A stretch of 64,000 nucleotides of DNA from Rhodosporidiobolus odoratus (Eukaryota; Basidiomycota; Microbotryomycetes; Sporidiobolales; Sporidiobolaceae): NCBI GenBank assembly GCA_034387635.1, contig JAOANU010000024.1, forward strand, positions 1 through 64,000, written 5' to 3'. The notes beneath the pieces were generated by a model. It searched no databases. It saw only the letters and a list, made by a program, of their open reading frames with translations, and was not told where the DNA came from. Shown here piece after piece: positions 9,886 to 21,371 of the stretch; within the stretch, counting starts at the first letter, position 1; every line of letters begins with the position of its first letter. A program made the position numbers and the translations under genes.

Positions 9886-11268
9886 CTACCGCTCCTTCCT
9901 ACCCTTTGAGTCTCCATCCGGAGAGCCACCCTTCCTCGCCGAAATCAAATACATCCTCAACTTGCCCCGCTTCTCTCCATCCCCCTTTCCATCCCTCCCA
10001 TACCCAGAGTACCACCCCACAATCCACGTAGCATAAACCACCAACATTCTCCATTCTCCTCCGCCACCACCACCTCCTCCTAGGTTTCCTCCAAACTCGT
10101 CATGCCTCCTGACGGCCCACCTTATGAATCCCGGCCAAACTTGATCGCTGATATCTACCAGTTCGATGTCTTCGTACCCTTGGTTTTCGAGTTGAGCGTG
10201 GTAGGCGGAGGGGGTTTGGAGGTTCTTGAAGGGGATCGAGGAGAGGAGGCAGAGGAGACGGAGGAGGAGGTGATCGAGAAGCGAGGTGAAGGGGTTGGAG
10301 ATGGAGGAGGAAGAAGAAGAAGAGGAAGAAGAAGTGGGGAGGGGGAGGAGGAGGTCCGTCAACGCTAGACGCCCACCGTTTGAAGGGGCAGGAGGGGAGG
10401 AAGAGCCGGAAGATGAGGGTGTGGAGGGAGTTGGAGATCGGAGGAGTGTGTGAGCGGTGGAGAAGAACTGGGAGCGAGGGTAAAAGCTGCAGTGGAGGAA
10501 CGTAGCCGGTACAAGGTGGCACAGGGAGTCAGCGGTCACCGCCTTGAGGCGTCGGTGGAGAGGCACTGGAGAGCGCCGGAGCATGAGGCAGCTAGAGAGC
10601 GAAGTGCAGCATACTGGTATGCGCAGTCGACAGCCAGGATAGCATCAAAAGACTCGGGTTGGAGACTGAACGAAGGAGCGCCGAGATTCGATGCGTCGCC
10701 CTGGAGGAAGCGGAAGTGCGAGGGAGCGAGACCGGCTTGACGAGCTCTTTGTTCTGCAGGCAAGCGAGCGAGCGAGCGAGCGAGCGAGAGGATCAGTGTG
10801 AAGGTGCTGGAGAAGGGGAGAGATCAAGGACACGGACGTACCTGCAATGCTGTTCTGCGAAGCTAGGGCGGTCACCCCGACATACTCTTTCAGGGGAGCG
10901 TAATCGGAACTGTTTGCGAAGAACAGGGCTGAGTCCCCTGCGCCCGATCCAGCCTCGAGCACGGTATGGCCCGGTTGTAGCCGAGCTGCTTTCGCGACTT
11001 GGTGGCAGAGCTGTTGAGCGGCTTGAGGGAACGAGTCGGACTGGGTTAACGAGGTAGACCAGTAACCCTTGTTGAACCACCTTGTGGCCGGAGGAGTGAG
11101 TTCGAGGTTGAGCAGTTGAGTAGTGGGATGGTTGTAGAGGTGGTGGTCTGGCTTGAGCGTGCTCGAGGTTGAACTGGATGTCAGTCGGGAGAAGAGGAAT
11201 GGAATGATTTGGGTTACAAGGGCGCCAAGGAGGAAAGCAACGAGGAGGACGAGGACGAGGACGAGCAT
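9886..11268 (-). CDS. Membrane-anchored class I SAM-dependent methyltransferase
   Basis: Residues 1-25 (MLVLVLVLLVAFLLGALVTQ) form an N-terminal membrane anchor. A Methyltransf_11-type fold follows, with motif I HTVLEAGSGAGDSALFFA (SAM-binding G-x-G-x-G variant), a post-I region ending in a gtacgt-type donor, then LAPSHFRFLQGDASNL and the motif II-like FDAILAVDCAYHF. The junction DCAY-H|FYPRSQFF is rebuilt by removing a ~130 nt intron (donor gtatgc, acceptor ctgcag). A typical GGRLALTDLLLP strand follows. The C-terminal ~150 residues carry Ser and Gly runs and the segment GYEDIELVDISDQVWPGF, typical of the substrate-side cap. The substrate is unknown. The promoter is shared with the FIST-like gene 128 bases away. 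Confidence 0.8.
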
Positions 11269-11396
11269 GTGACTTGGATGGTCTGTCGCATTCAGTCTAG
11301 TCTGTAGAGCTGTGTTTGAGGTTGACCAGCGATTTGGAGATGGGATTGATGATGAGAATTAAATTGTTTGAATTCTGTTGTTTCAACCTCGACAAC
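11269..11396. promoter_or_regulatory. 128-bp divergent promoter
   Basis: A very short gap separates the methyltransferase start (11268, minus) from the FIST-like start (11397, plus). Any regulatory elements must be shared or overlap. I see no recognisable factor site. Upstream in-frame ATGs at 11340, 11352 and 11355 would shorten the gap further if used. Confidence 0.45.
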
Positions 11397-12905
11397 ATGC
11401 TTCGATCTACCTTAGATAGCTTACCGAGTCGCTCAGGTCTACACAGACTCACACTCTGTCGCACAGTATGGACCACCAGAACCCTCGTCTCGTCTGACCC
11501 TCGAGCTCTCCTCACCCACCTCGACTCGCTTCAACCCCCTTGTTCCTCTTCTACCACCCTCTACGCTCTGTCAAAGAACGTCCCTCAGTCCCTAGTACCA
11601 GCCTTTCGATCCGCCTGCAACCCACCGTCACGTCAAACTCCCGCAGTCGGTTGCCTCTCCGAACTCCTTCACCCCGACCTCTTTTCCCTCTCCCTCGCTC
11701 ACTGGACACCCGATCCCTCTTCATCCTCCTCCCCCATACACTCGCAAAAGGCTGTCGTCTTCCGCTCAACCCTCACCGGTCGGCCAAACATCGCCTTGGG
11801 ACGCGAAATAAAACCCGACCCGACAGGACCACCCGAGGCAGACGAAGACGAGGCGCGGTTTCAGGCCTTCTTGAGAGGCGACAGCTGGGGCTTCGGGAAT
11901 TCGAGTCCCCCGACACGTGCGGGACCGTCAAGCGCAACAACAACCGGCGTCATAGAGGGACTAGAAGGAATCGAGTGCGTTTTCTTCTGCCTTTTCCAAC
12001 GACATCGACACGACTGCATGGATTGTCATTCGACGTAGCCAGATGTTCTGATGTCTCGTGGAGCCTTGCAGCCCTGCCCAAGTCAAACAACTAGTTTGCT
12101 TCACCGCAGACCGCATTCAACCTTTCCTCTCAGCCTTGTCTTCCTATCCTTCCGCAGCCGTGGTGCGTCTCCTCTGCCCGCCTTACCTCTGCCCCTCAAA
12201 CACAAGTACCTGATCCAAATCTCCTGGTCTCGCTCGTGTCAACAGGCAGGCCTCCTTTCTTCCTCTACCCCGTTCCACTCCCCAACCCACGCCCCCTTCG
12301 AGCTCTTCCTCGGCCCAAAGGAGACCTTCAGCTCAGGGGCGGTCGGCATCGCCGTCATCGATTCTGCTTCCGAGTCCGGTCGGAGCGAGAGTTCCGGGAA
12401 TGGTAGGAGTCGGGCAGACTTGGATTACGGCGGGTTGGAACAACTCGGGGAGGGGTTCGAAGTCACCAAGTACGTATTCGTCATCTACCCTTCCTTCGCG
12501 TCTGTTGTGATGCTGCCAACCCGCATTCTGACATCCACCCGAGTGCGTGCGTGCCCCCAAAAAAAAAACGATCACCAGTTCGAAAGGCAACATCCTCCTC
12601 ACCCTGTCCTCTCAAAACGCCGCCCGAACCCTTCTAAACCTCGTCAACTCCTTCTTTGGCACTTCAGCTCAAAATTTAACTTCTCTGCAACGAGCACACG
12701 AGAAAGAAAAGGAGTTTTATGCGGCCGTGTTTGACTCGTCCTCGTCGAGCGTGGCAGGGTTCGGATCAGGAGGGGAAGGAGGAAGAGGGAAACTGGATTT
12801 GAAGAGAGCGAAATTGGTGGCGAGGATCAATGCGGGAGATCCGTCGAGAGGGGCTATGAGCGTCGAGACGGAGGAGGAGATCAAAGTTGGGGATTGGATT
12901 GCGGT

Positions 12906-12946
<41 letters not shown>

Positions 12947-13473
12947 CCCAATAAAGCGATAACGTCGCGGCTCTCTCTTTCCTTTTGTGGGCCACAAACC
13001 GCCTGTTGACTCGTCGTTGACTAAACTTGAATCTTCCCCTTTTCGGTGCTGTACTGTTCCCGCGTCACACCGTCTTTACTCCCTACTCCCATCACCCCCC
13101 GTTGTAATAGTTCTTGCACCGACCTTCCCCCTCCGCTTCCTCCTCCTCCTCCTCCTCTTCCTCCTCTGCATCGACGCTATCAACCCAACAAAAAGAAAAC
13201 AGCCTCACTTTCCTCTCCCTCTCCCCCTCTTACCACCATCCTTCCCAATCTCCAACCCACCACTCCCACTCTGCAACAAACGACGACGGTCGTCCAAGAA
13301 GTCGCTTACCTGAGGTCGTGGAGGTGAAGGAATGGCCCGTGTTTGTGGCGGGGAGTGAGAATGGAGTGATTCATTCCGTTGTTAGCTCTGCTGGAGCAGG
13401 GGGTGGGGATGGGGCCGGGAGGGCGAAAGCGAGGGTTTGCCAGATTGAGGGGGTTAGAGTCGTGTTATCTTGA
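11397..13473 (+). CDS. FIST-domain-like protein
   Basis: Start chosen at 11397 (MLRSTLDSLPSRSGLHR, an Arg/Ser-rich, possibly mitochondrial leader). Conserved-looking blocks follow: LVSSDPRALLTHLDSL, TLYALSKNVPQSLVPAF, then after an intron CFTADRIQPFLSALSSYPSA, AGLLSSSTPFHSP and APFELFLGPKETFSSGAVG. The last is the pattern of FIST-N sensory domains (small-residue turn before a GAVGIAV strand). A later exon, NILLTLSSQNAARTLLNLVN, resembles the FIST-C entry, and an exon ends KVGDWIA at the donor gtgagt (12904). The final exon runs through FLHRPSPSAS and a poly-Ser stretch to EGVRVVLS and the stop at 13473. FIST proteins are thought to bind small ligands; the eukaryotic member FBXO22 is an F-box protein. 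Assignment is by pattern, not search. Confidence 0.6.
12910..12943. repeat. 34-base poly-C tract just after a 5' splice site
   Basis: An uninterrupted run of 34 C residues starts two bases after the gtgag core of a 5' splice site (gtgagtcccc). The complementary strand could form G-quadruplexes. Homopolymer length is prone to sequencing and assembly error. Confidence 0.9.
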
Positions 13474-13754
13474 GGGTTTAGATTGGGGTAGGAGCAGTAA
13501 TCATGTTGAACTAGCCACCATTGCTCCCCGGTTCGGTCTCTTTCATGTCGTGAGGGTCAGATGCGAAAGTCTCATTCAGGGGTTTGACCCACATCGATAT
13601 TCTCAGCTGGAGGACGCCGCCGTACGCGAGGTCAGCGATTGAGGCGAAAGGAACCAGCCGGACAGAGGATCAAAAGGCTGAAAAGGAAGTTTGGCCCTCT
13701 GTGTCTACCAAGCCGGGGTGAAGAGGGAGAAAAGGGGGGGGGGGCAAAAATGTA
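13474..13754. other. 3' flank of the FIST-like gene; left part of the duplicated block
   Basis: No gene seen. From about 13710 the sequence (accaagccggggtgaagagg, read on the plus strand) is shared in inverted orientation with the flank of the second tRNA-Gln at ~33075-33115. Confidence 0.4.
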
Positions 13755-13854
13755 GGTCGTACTGGGGTTCGAACCCAGGTTACCAGGATATGGTGTTGCC
13801 AGGGTCTTGACACAAAGTCAAAACCTGATGTCCTAACCACTAGACGATACAACC
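13755..13854 (-). tRNA. tRNA-Gln(TTG) with intron, copy 1
   Basis: 100 nt. The acceptor stem GGTTGTA pairs with TACGACC (one G-U). The D-arm is GTCT-AGTGGTTA-GGAC, the anticodon stem TCAGG pairs with CCTGG, and the T-arm is CTGGG-TTCGAAC-CCCAG. The anticodon loop reads TTTTGA then an insertion, so positions 34-36 are TTG (Gln). The insertion after position 37 is a ~29 nt intron that can pair with the anticodon loop (TTGAC with GTCAA), as in eukaryotic pre-tRNAs. It is transcribed by RNA polymerase III from internal A and B boxes (GGTTCGAACC visible). The sequence is identical to the copy at 32975-33074. Confidence 0.93.
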
Positions 13855-14404
13855 TTGTATGGCAGCGCAGCCAAATATAATGTGTCTATTACACCAATGT
13901 AACTCTTCTAGGCTGCTGTCTTTCATGGACCTTTTGCGTACCGGCATGTCCTCAGCCCCACGCAAACCCTGCTACTCATCGCGGGATTAGACGACCAGTC
14001 TCGGACAATTGGGGAGATGAACAAAGGGCGAGGGAAAACCGACCTCAAGTACAGATCACATGGGAACTATAGGAGTAGGTGCTGGGCTCCTTAGCAAAGT
14101 AGACTGAGGCCTGTGTAATGGCCGTGTAGCAAGTCCGGAGCGCGTGCAGGGACCGAGAAAACCCAGGTTGAGAAGGTCGCCACGCCGTCTCTGTCTGCCT
14201 GCTGCTTTGCACGTAGCTATACGTGATGCTGCCCGATATGTAAGGTAGTCACATTAGGCTTCGCAAAGCCAGTAGGTGCGAACGAGAGGGACGTAGGCAA
14301 GCATCGACGAGGGGGCGCGTCGTCGCCAGGGTCGTCTCACGGTCAAGGCAGGCAGCCATGTGTAGATGTAGCGTTTGGCATACCAGCTCTACAGAACTCG
14401 ACCT
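13855..14404. repeat. Inverted diverged duplicate of the tRNA upstream flank, copy 1
   Basis: Read on the minus strand, the upstream flank of this tRNA matches the plus-strand upstream flank of the second tRNA-Gln with many substitutions and small gaps. Shared words include atatttggctgcg, gaaagacagcagcctagaag and ggctgaggacatg. Weaker similarity continues to about 14230. No gene is supported here. Confidence 0.75.
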
Positions 14405-16406
14405 CTAGTCTTGAGCCACCTTGATCACCCTGACACCCGATCTCCTCTTCCCTCCGACTAGACCCTCCGAATCCCTCACCTTGCCAGTCGCCAGTCCCTG
14501 CCAATCGATTCCACCAAACTCGGTAGCCTGGTAAACGACCCGCGCACCAGCAGTGATGGCAGACGAGTCGACGATGGCGTAGTCGAAGCCTTGCTCGAGC
14601 AGAGCGGGCAGAAGATTGGATGCAGAGACTGGGGAGGTGAAGAGGGGTGACTCGGACTTGTTGTATTCGATGCGTAGCCGGGAGTCCGCTGCAGATTCGG
14701 AGATAGGGGTGTACCATGTATCGTCGGAGTGGGAAGAATGGGCCGAGTCGTAGAGTAGGAAATTGCTAGCGCCCTTCATCTTGGCCTCGACCCCAACCCA
14801 AACCTTGATCAGGCTCGCGTTATCGGTCGTCGGGCTGGAAGCGGCGAGGAGGTGAGACTCGAGGGCACGGATGGCTTGAAAACCGGGATAATTGGCCTGG
14901 CTGGCTGCGAGGCCGAGGAAGGTGAAGATCAGGTTGAGGAAGAGGAGGGAGGTGATGGCGAAGCGACGCAGGCGAGAAGAAGCAGTGCTACGGACAGTGA
15001 GGCGTTCAGCACAGGCTCTGGAGAAGTGAGCAGAGAGAAGATCGCCGTACAAAGCGCCGAGCCCGACGACGCCAGCAGATGCCGCAACGAAGAAAGCCGG
15101 AATAGTATAGGCAATGAAGCGCCATTCTTTGTGCTTCAAGCTGCTCATGAGAACAGTGAATCCGATGCACGGCCACAGAAGTCGGCGCGTTCGTCGATCC
15201 GTACCGAGGGAGAAAAGGGCGAAGGGTAGGGTAAGATGAAGCAGGCGAGGCAGAGTCGGGAAGAGGTAGAAGTAAACTGGCGAGACCTGCAGAGGATTGT
15301 TCGATCAGCTAAGTGCACGAGGCAGAGGATTGAAAAAAAGTACGTACACCCCAGTCGGCCGACTTTCCTTGCACGACATTGAACATAGCTGCCTGTCCTT
15401 CAGGCCACAGCCAGTCAGGCTTGAGCCATAGCGGTGTATCGATCGCGACGGAAAGGGCTAAGAAGAAACCGCAGAAGTCGTCAGATTGTGCTCTTCGAGG
15501 TTGCAGACAAAGTAAAGTACCGATACCGGCCCCACCCGCTAGGATGACGCTTCGCAGAAGCTCGGTCCAGTGAACCGTTCCCCTCAGTAGATGCTCACTA
15601 GCGAAGGGGATCAACAAGGCGACCAGTTCGAGGCGAACAACAACGGCCGCAAAGGTGAGAAGGCCAAAAGCGGTGGCGAGAGTTTGCCGTGTAGCGCGGC
15701 GAGGGGTAGCAATCTTGCTAGAAAGGGCGGGAGGAGTGACGAATAGTGCGAAGGCGATTTGCACTGATGGCAGGACGAGGTCGTGAGTTGCAGGCAGCAG
15801 CAGATTGGGTAGTGAGGAAAGCGTACCGAGCGGGAAAGCAAGCACGTTCGGGACGGTTCTTCCCGCCCAGAAGGGGACGTGAAAGCTCGTTGCCAGCAGT
15901 AGTAAGGAATACTTGGCCACCTTCGATCCGTACGAAGCCGCGACCCGGCGGGAGAAAAAGATAACCGAAAGGGCGGAAACCAGGGACAAGACAAGGCGAA
16001 CTGGATATAGCTGAGATCAGTCAAGGCTCCTGGCCGCACGGAAGAGAGACGCACCTGCTACTTGTGCATCCACGCCGTCCCGTACTACACCTAGTCGCGA
16101 GGCAAGTTCGAGAACGGGCTTGCTGATCGCTGCGAGTGACAGCGGCGGGATGAAGCTCCTCGGTACGGCTCCCGCGAACTCGACGTGGTCCCACTGTAGA
16201 CGAACAGTATGAGCGCAGCCTGAGAAGTAAGGGGACTAAATATTGCGGACCTTCGGCAAAGCATCCCCTTTATAGCCATGAACCAAGGCATCCCTCACGG
16301 CGTGCAGCGTGAACGACTCTTCCACCTTTGTGCCAGGGACGAGGAGGACGTGTGCGGCGAAGGCCGCCAGCAGTAATGACTCCGGACCGCTTGGGAGTAG
16401 TCGCAT
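14405..16406 (-). CDS. ALG12: ALG12, dolichyl-P-Man:Man7GlcNAc2-PP-dolichol alpha-1,6-mannosyltransferase
   Basis: An ER multi-pass GT-C glycosyltransferase that adds the eighth mannose in lipid-linked oligosaccharide assembly for N-glycosylation. The start at 16406 (MRLLPSGPESLLLAAFAAHV) leads to the luminal loop TKVEESFTLHAVRDALVHGY. After an intron comes WDHVEFAGAVPRSFIPPL, the ALG12 family hallmark DHVxFPGAVPRxFIP. Further on are FWAGRTVPNVLAFPLG and, after two more introns, SLKHKEWRFIAYTIPAFF, matching the HKExRF motif of the ALG12/PIG-B/GPI10 group. A luminal C-terminal domain ends SGVRVIKVAQD. Five or six exons with gtgcgt- and gtccgc-type donors. The DHVEF signature separates it from ALG9 and PIG-B. 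Confidence 0.92.
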
Positions 16407-17476
16407 GTTGGTCGAGAGCAGATCAGCGAGCTGCGCGTAGGGCGGTGAGCGGCGCGGCGGCGTTGGTTTCGGATGAGTCTATAGTGCTGTACAGCTCGGA
16501 GTTGACCCGGTAACTGCTAGTCGACGCGTGGTAGAATGTAACATGTGTTCGTCCTCATCTCTCGCTTGTGCCCCTCGTCGCTGAGCTTCATGAGTCCTCC
16601 GAACGCCGACGCAACGCTCGACGGATCTCCTGCAAGCCAGCCACATCAGGACTGAACCTCGTCCATTGCCTTGACGGTGAAACCGGCGGGCGATGCTGGG
16701 CATAGACAAGGTGTGTGGTAGATCGACTCTACCGCGGAAGAGCAGGCTGTACTGACGGCCGTTACTCTTTAAGTACTACTGGAACGCCGTACAGCCATAT
16801 TTGCGCCCCAAGCGAGAACCGAGGCCTTTCACAGGGCGAGTCTGTCGACCATCCACTGCTGTGCAGTCTCTACCCACCTGACGCGGCTTAAACAGCGTAC
16901 GCTGTCGACCGGATTCATCGAACACGTCCTATAATATTTGCTCGAAGCAAGAGGCGTGCAAGCAACCCTGCCCGCTGTGCACTCGTGTCTCGCACCTTTT
17001 TCCCACTTTGCAGGTCGCGCCTCTACGCAGAGTTCATCTTACAACCTCTTGTTTGAGTTGATTGACGCGGTGTCGCCACGTCAAGTACGGTGGGTCCGAC
17101 CACTTGCTACCAGACGCTCCTCGCGCACGCACCTGCAATCGCTGGTGAAGAAGGCCACCGTCGATACGTGGGCAACCGACACCGAAAAGCTCTGCCAGCT
17201 GATGCAGCAGTGGAGGACGTATGCCGTGCGCTCCCCGCTTGCGCACCTTCATCTCCATATCTCTCTCGACGTGGGAAAAGCAGCTGAGCCGGAAAAGCTG
17301 GTCGAGTTTTGCGAGAACATGCCTGTCTGGGTTAGGAGGTCTAGTTGAGTGCAGTTGAAGCTTGGCAATGCATGCATCCCAGTACCGCCCCGCTGAATGT
17401 CAAGAAGACAAAATGAGAAGCAGCTTTCATTCCAACAAGCAGCATGTCGCACTCCCTCCTTTCCTTCTTTCAAGCG
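16407..17476. other. Intergenic, weak open frame only
   Basis: About 1.07 kb between the ALG12 start and the stop of the Myb-type gene. A plus frame ending at 17348 (including HLQSLVKKATVDTWATDTEK) is the only stretch with balanced composition, but it has no obvious start, no recognised domain and no homology I can name. It could be a relic. I see nothing else supportable. Confidence 0.35.
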
Positions 17477-19955
17477 CTACGCCTTCTTGCCCCTCTTCTT
17501 CGGCGGCTCGATCACCTCGACCTCCTCCTCGAACTCGCCCTCGGCATCCTCGTATTCCTCTTCGACCTCCTTCTGCTTCTTACCCTTCTCGACCTTCCTC
17601 TCGTCTTCCTTGCGCTTTCCCGTTTCTTGCCCATGCAGCAAGCCACTCGAGCTCTTCTTCCTGCTCGTTTCGCCCGACGAAGTCGAGCTAGAAGAACTCG
17701 ACCCAGGTTCGGCATAGGTAACTGCTGTAGTCGAGCGTTTCCTCGTCGAGGTACGGCGAGCTGGAAGAGGAACTTCGACTGAGAAGCTAGAGCGAGAGTG
17801 AATTTGATTGTGAGAGGCCGGGGAAGAGGAGCGCTGGCTTGAGGGAGTCGCAACCGGATTGAGCGCTTTGCTCAAAGAAGGGGAAAGGTTTGGGGGAGAG
17901 GGGTGAGGAGGGTAAACTTCGTTAGGCTGAGAAAAATGAGGAGAAGCCGCGTACGGCTGGTCTGCGAAGATCGCAGGACCACAAGAGACTAGAGGGAAGG
18001 GGATCGGAGAAGTGTCACCAAAGTCGATCGCTTTGGGGTCGTTGAAGCTGCCACTCAGCGCAGCAAGCGCAGAATAAGCTTGCGCAGTCAGAAGAGGACT
18101 GTGTTCGAAGCTGCTTCTGCTCATTGTAGGACTCCATCCCATCGTACCTCCTTGCGAGGGAGGAAGGGGAGGCGACTGAGGATTCGGGTGATGGTGACCG
18201 GAGTTAACGCTCGGTAGGGCGTCACTCGGGCTCGTCAGCCCTTCAGCACTCCTACCATAGCTATCGAAGTGTGTCTTATACTGGCTGAACTGCTCGAGAG
18301 CAGACAAGCCCGGATGATCTGCAGCTAGAGAAGGGTACTTGAGCGGACTCGTCTGTGGCGTTGGCGCGAGGTGGGGTGAGTTTGTCAGACTGTACAAGTC
18401 TGCCGTTGCTGCTCTGCGAAGGGTTCGCGTGGAAGGGTGAAGGGCCGCCGGTGTGAATGTTGGAAAACCCGGAAGAAGGTGCACGAGGGAAAGGCAGTTC
18501 GGTTTCGACATGCGAGATGGGCTGCTTGACGGCGGTTTCTGGCGAAGTTCCGCTACGTGAGAGCGTCGGAGACGTGGCGAAGCGGAGAAGACTGGCATTC
18601 GCCACTTCCACGCCCGGGGGCGAAGAAAAAATGGGAGTTTGCGTGACAGGCTGATATGGCGTTGCGGCTGCGGGCTGAACGGAAGCTTTCGTAGGGAACT
18701 CCGGTTGCTGACGTGGGACGTCTGCTGCTTGATGCGCCGCCATGAGACCGGCTATGTGCGGTTGAGACGGGTCAGGAGGGGAAGTAGCGAAGGGCGCAAG
18801 TCGGGTCGGCGGGCTGATGGTGCAACTCGCGTTCACAAGAGGAGCGGAGCGAGAGATGCAGGCTTCGATCGCGCTGCGAACTGCTTTAGTGAGGTGTAGC
18901 GAAGCCGCCACAAGGTGCGGCACCAAAGCGTTCCGAGGACCGAAGCCTGGAATGCAGAGAGGCGGGTCAGCTTGCAGAATACGACGCGCGGGCCGCGAAA
19001 CAGGGGATCGTACCATGGCTCCACGTGTCTGGCCCATTCCACCTTGCTTGCCACCTTTCCCTCGCCTCCTCCGCCGACTTTGTCCATTCCAGCCCTTCCA
19101 TCGAGCGATACGTCGCAGCCGCCACTCCCATCAGGTCAGTGATTGTTCCGGAACCGGGCGAGAACGTGCAGAAGGCGGTAATGAGAGCAGCATCTTCGCC
19201 GATTGTCCAAGTGGTGGCCGCTGGGTTGCGTGGGCGAGCGGTCGGTAAAGCCGGGACGGCGGTGACTGCGCGTTAACAGGATGAGGCTGTAAGCAACAGC
19301 GATAAGAATGCTTCACGCACCAGGTCTCGCCAGCTCGGTTGGCGGAGAAGCTACGAGGAACGGAGGAAGATTAACGAGCGGACCGAAACTTGGGACGGCG
19401 GCGTGGGCTCACCATCGCTCGTCGTTCTGCCGAGGCGGACCACCATTGGTGACTCTGTCAAAACGAGTGGGTCAATGCTAAAAACGGAAGGCAAACGGGA
19501 AAAAAAGCAAGAACTCGCCTTCTTCCACCTTGGTTTCATTATCCTCATGTTCAGATTTCTCCTTTTCCCTCCTCGCCTTTTCCCTTGCCCTCTGCTGATA
19601 TCTTTGCTTGAGCGCCTGCACGCTTCTCTTCCTCGCGTCTCCCGTCAACTGGCTTTTTAACCCAATCCAGTCCTCCTTGCCTGGCTCAAGAAACTCATGC
19701 CCTACTCGCAGGAGTTCCGCTTCTTCGTCCGCAGACCAGCGTCCTTTCCGGATCTCGTTCGGGTTGTCGCTGCTGATACGGATAAGCGAGGAGGGCTTGG
19801 GAGGCGAAGCTGCTGAGGTGGGCGAAAGGGACGCGGTGGATGAGTGGAATCGAGCTGCGCCAGGGGGACATCAGCAGGGTGTGGGTAGTACAGCAGAGCA
19901 CTCTAGACTCACGGTTACTCAGATCCGCCTGCTCCGGGAGTGGTCGGCGGCTCAT
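17477..19955 (-). CDS. Myb/SANT-type nuclear protein with disordered C-terminal half
   Basis: Start at 19955 (MSRRPLPEQADLSN). After a gtgagt intron comes RFHSSTASLSPTSAASPPK and then Myb-like repeat 1, KGRWSADEEAELLRVGHEFL with GKEDWIGLKSQL and VQALKQRYQQ. A basic linker (RAREKARREKEKSEH) follows. Further introns lead to repeat 2, ATTWTIGEDAALITAFCTFS with EWTKSAEEARERWQARWNG, in which W and ED residues mark SANT helices. The next exon (FGPRNALVPHLVAASLHLTK) is reached by a phase-1 intron. The C-terminal ~450 residues are Ser/Pro-rich, joined by a 45 nt intron (gtacag...ccacag), and end in an acidic/Lys tail (EEEVEVIEPPKKRGKKA) that looks like an NLS. Likely a DNA-binding transcription or chromatin factor. 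One exon boundary near 19430-19500 is unresolved. Confidence 0.75.
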
Positions 19956-20984
19956 TGTGCTGGTCCAAGACGAGATGGGGAGAAGAGCGGCAGCAGCGCG
20001 AGACAGACGTGCGGCGGATGGCGCTTGTTTGAGGGAGCACACCTTGGACCTTGCGAGAGCTTGATGCAAGCCAGCGATCGCCGTTCCCCAGTCGAGGGTG
20101 TGACAGAGGTCCCAAGAAGCGAAGCGAGGATTGCACTCAGCTGTTTCGTGGCTAAGCAAGACGCTTCCTGCCGGTTCTCGACGCCGCGTGCACTACGCGC
20201 TCGACACGAGTGACAGGGCGCAAGCTGGCTGCGAAAGCGCTGTGGTCTCGCGTCGCGACAATACGCTGTCCGTGGCCCGCATGTACGAGGAGGCGCCCAC
20301 AACGCAAGTTGCGGAAGCAAGAGAGCAGTACAGTTGCACAGAGTGTAAAGGGGCTTGTCGGGAGCAGCAGGTGCGATATCGACTAGTGGAGTCACTCGGG
20401 AAGAAAAGATTTGCAGTGCCGATACATACTTTCCGTCGTGCCTGAATGACAAGGCTGTTCGACCGATACAACTGATATGGTGTGCTTCTCGTACTACTTT
20501 TCTCGGTCGCTGCAAAAGACTGGAGGGCGGAGAAAGAAGGTGTTAAGAAAGAAGAAGCCAGCAGCGCCGAAGGACTCTCCTCTCGTTCCTGCTGTCTTGT
20601 CGTCGGTTGCAAGAGTGGCGGAGTGTGGGCGTTTGACTGGAGGAGGAACTGTTGTGTGGCTCGCAAAGGCTGACATTGGGAGCATGCGCAAAGCACGAGT
20701 TCTTGCCTCCCTTCCTCTGACTGCACTCTGCTTTGCATTGTGGCATTTGTCACTTCTTGAGTTGGTCTCTACCTTTCCCAAGTTGTGCCTAACCTTCTGC
20801 TGCCGGCCACATCATTGTTCCTGGAGGCATCATGAAACAGCGTTGACTTTGTCTTCCTTGTTTTCCTCTCTCTCCTTTGTTGTTCTGCTTCGTTCTTCCT
20901 CTCACCCTGTGGTCAGTGACTCCCTTTCATCAGATTGCTACACCATCAGTACACACTTTAGCTTCTCTCACCCTGTGTCAGGCT
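19956..20984. other. Gene-poor segment
   Basis: Overlapping plus and minus frames of about 190-215 codons cross this stretch, but both are rich in Ser/Cys/Arg, show no domain and lack intron-consistent continuations. I support no gene here. Confidence 0.35.
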
Positions 20985-21069
20985 TCATATTGTTCTACCC
21001 ATGGCCTCTTTGCGGAGACTGGCCCGAAGGGGAGCCCCTGTCATGCCGCAGGGTAGTGTGCGGCAGGAA

Positions 21070-21371
21070 GGGAACCAGTGTTCCACCAGATGCTGCCAAA
21101 CCGATCCTCTGTTCCGCTCAACGATAGGACTTCTGGTAGCGAGAGCGAGCGCTGCAAACAAGAAAAATGGGTTAGACAACATCTCAAAGTACTGCGAGGT
21201 ATGGACAGCGTACCCCCTGCACAAGTAAACAGATAGTGTCAGTAGAATGCTCTGCAGTAGTCCAAATGAGGTACAAACAACCATACTTTCCGCCAAACTT
21301 CTTCCGCTCGCACCTCCTGGGGTCAGCAACGAGCAAGGACCTGTTGTAGGCAACCAAAACCTTACGGATCT
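21070..21371 (-). pseudogene. 5'-truncated second copy of the uS9 (RPS16) gene
   Basis: The sequence repeats about 300 bases of the intact uS9 gene 3.2 kb away (24266-24567) in the same orientation. It has the last exon (RSRYQKSYR then TGA, stop codon at 21118-21120), the last intron, and the end of the preceding exon ([20 protein letters not shown], then E-R-KKFGGK). Codon changes include Asp to Asn and Pro to Arg. The intron is retained, so this is a DNA-level copy and not a processed pseudogene. Upstream, similarity stops abruptly and a TAG lies 12 codons before the matching frame, so no start codon or N-terminal half is attached. Confidence 0.85.

Noticed and set aside
13710..14340. Considered a tRNA-derived SINE
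   Set aside because: The tRNA is intact with its intron, similarity lies mainly on the 5' side, there is no A-rich tail, and only two copies are seen; a segmental duplication explains it better.
20193..21127. Opposite-strand frames of ~190-215 codons
   Set aside because: Mutually overlapping, Ser/Cys/Arg-rich, no motifs, no continuing exons; part overlaps the RPS16 fragment.
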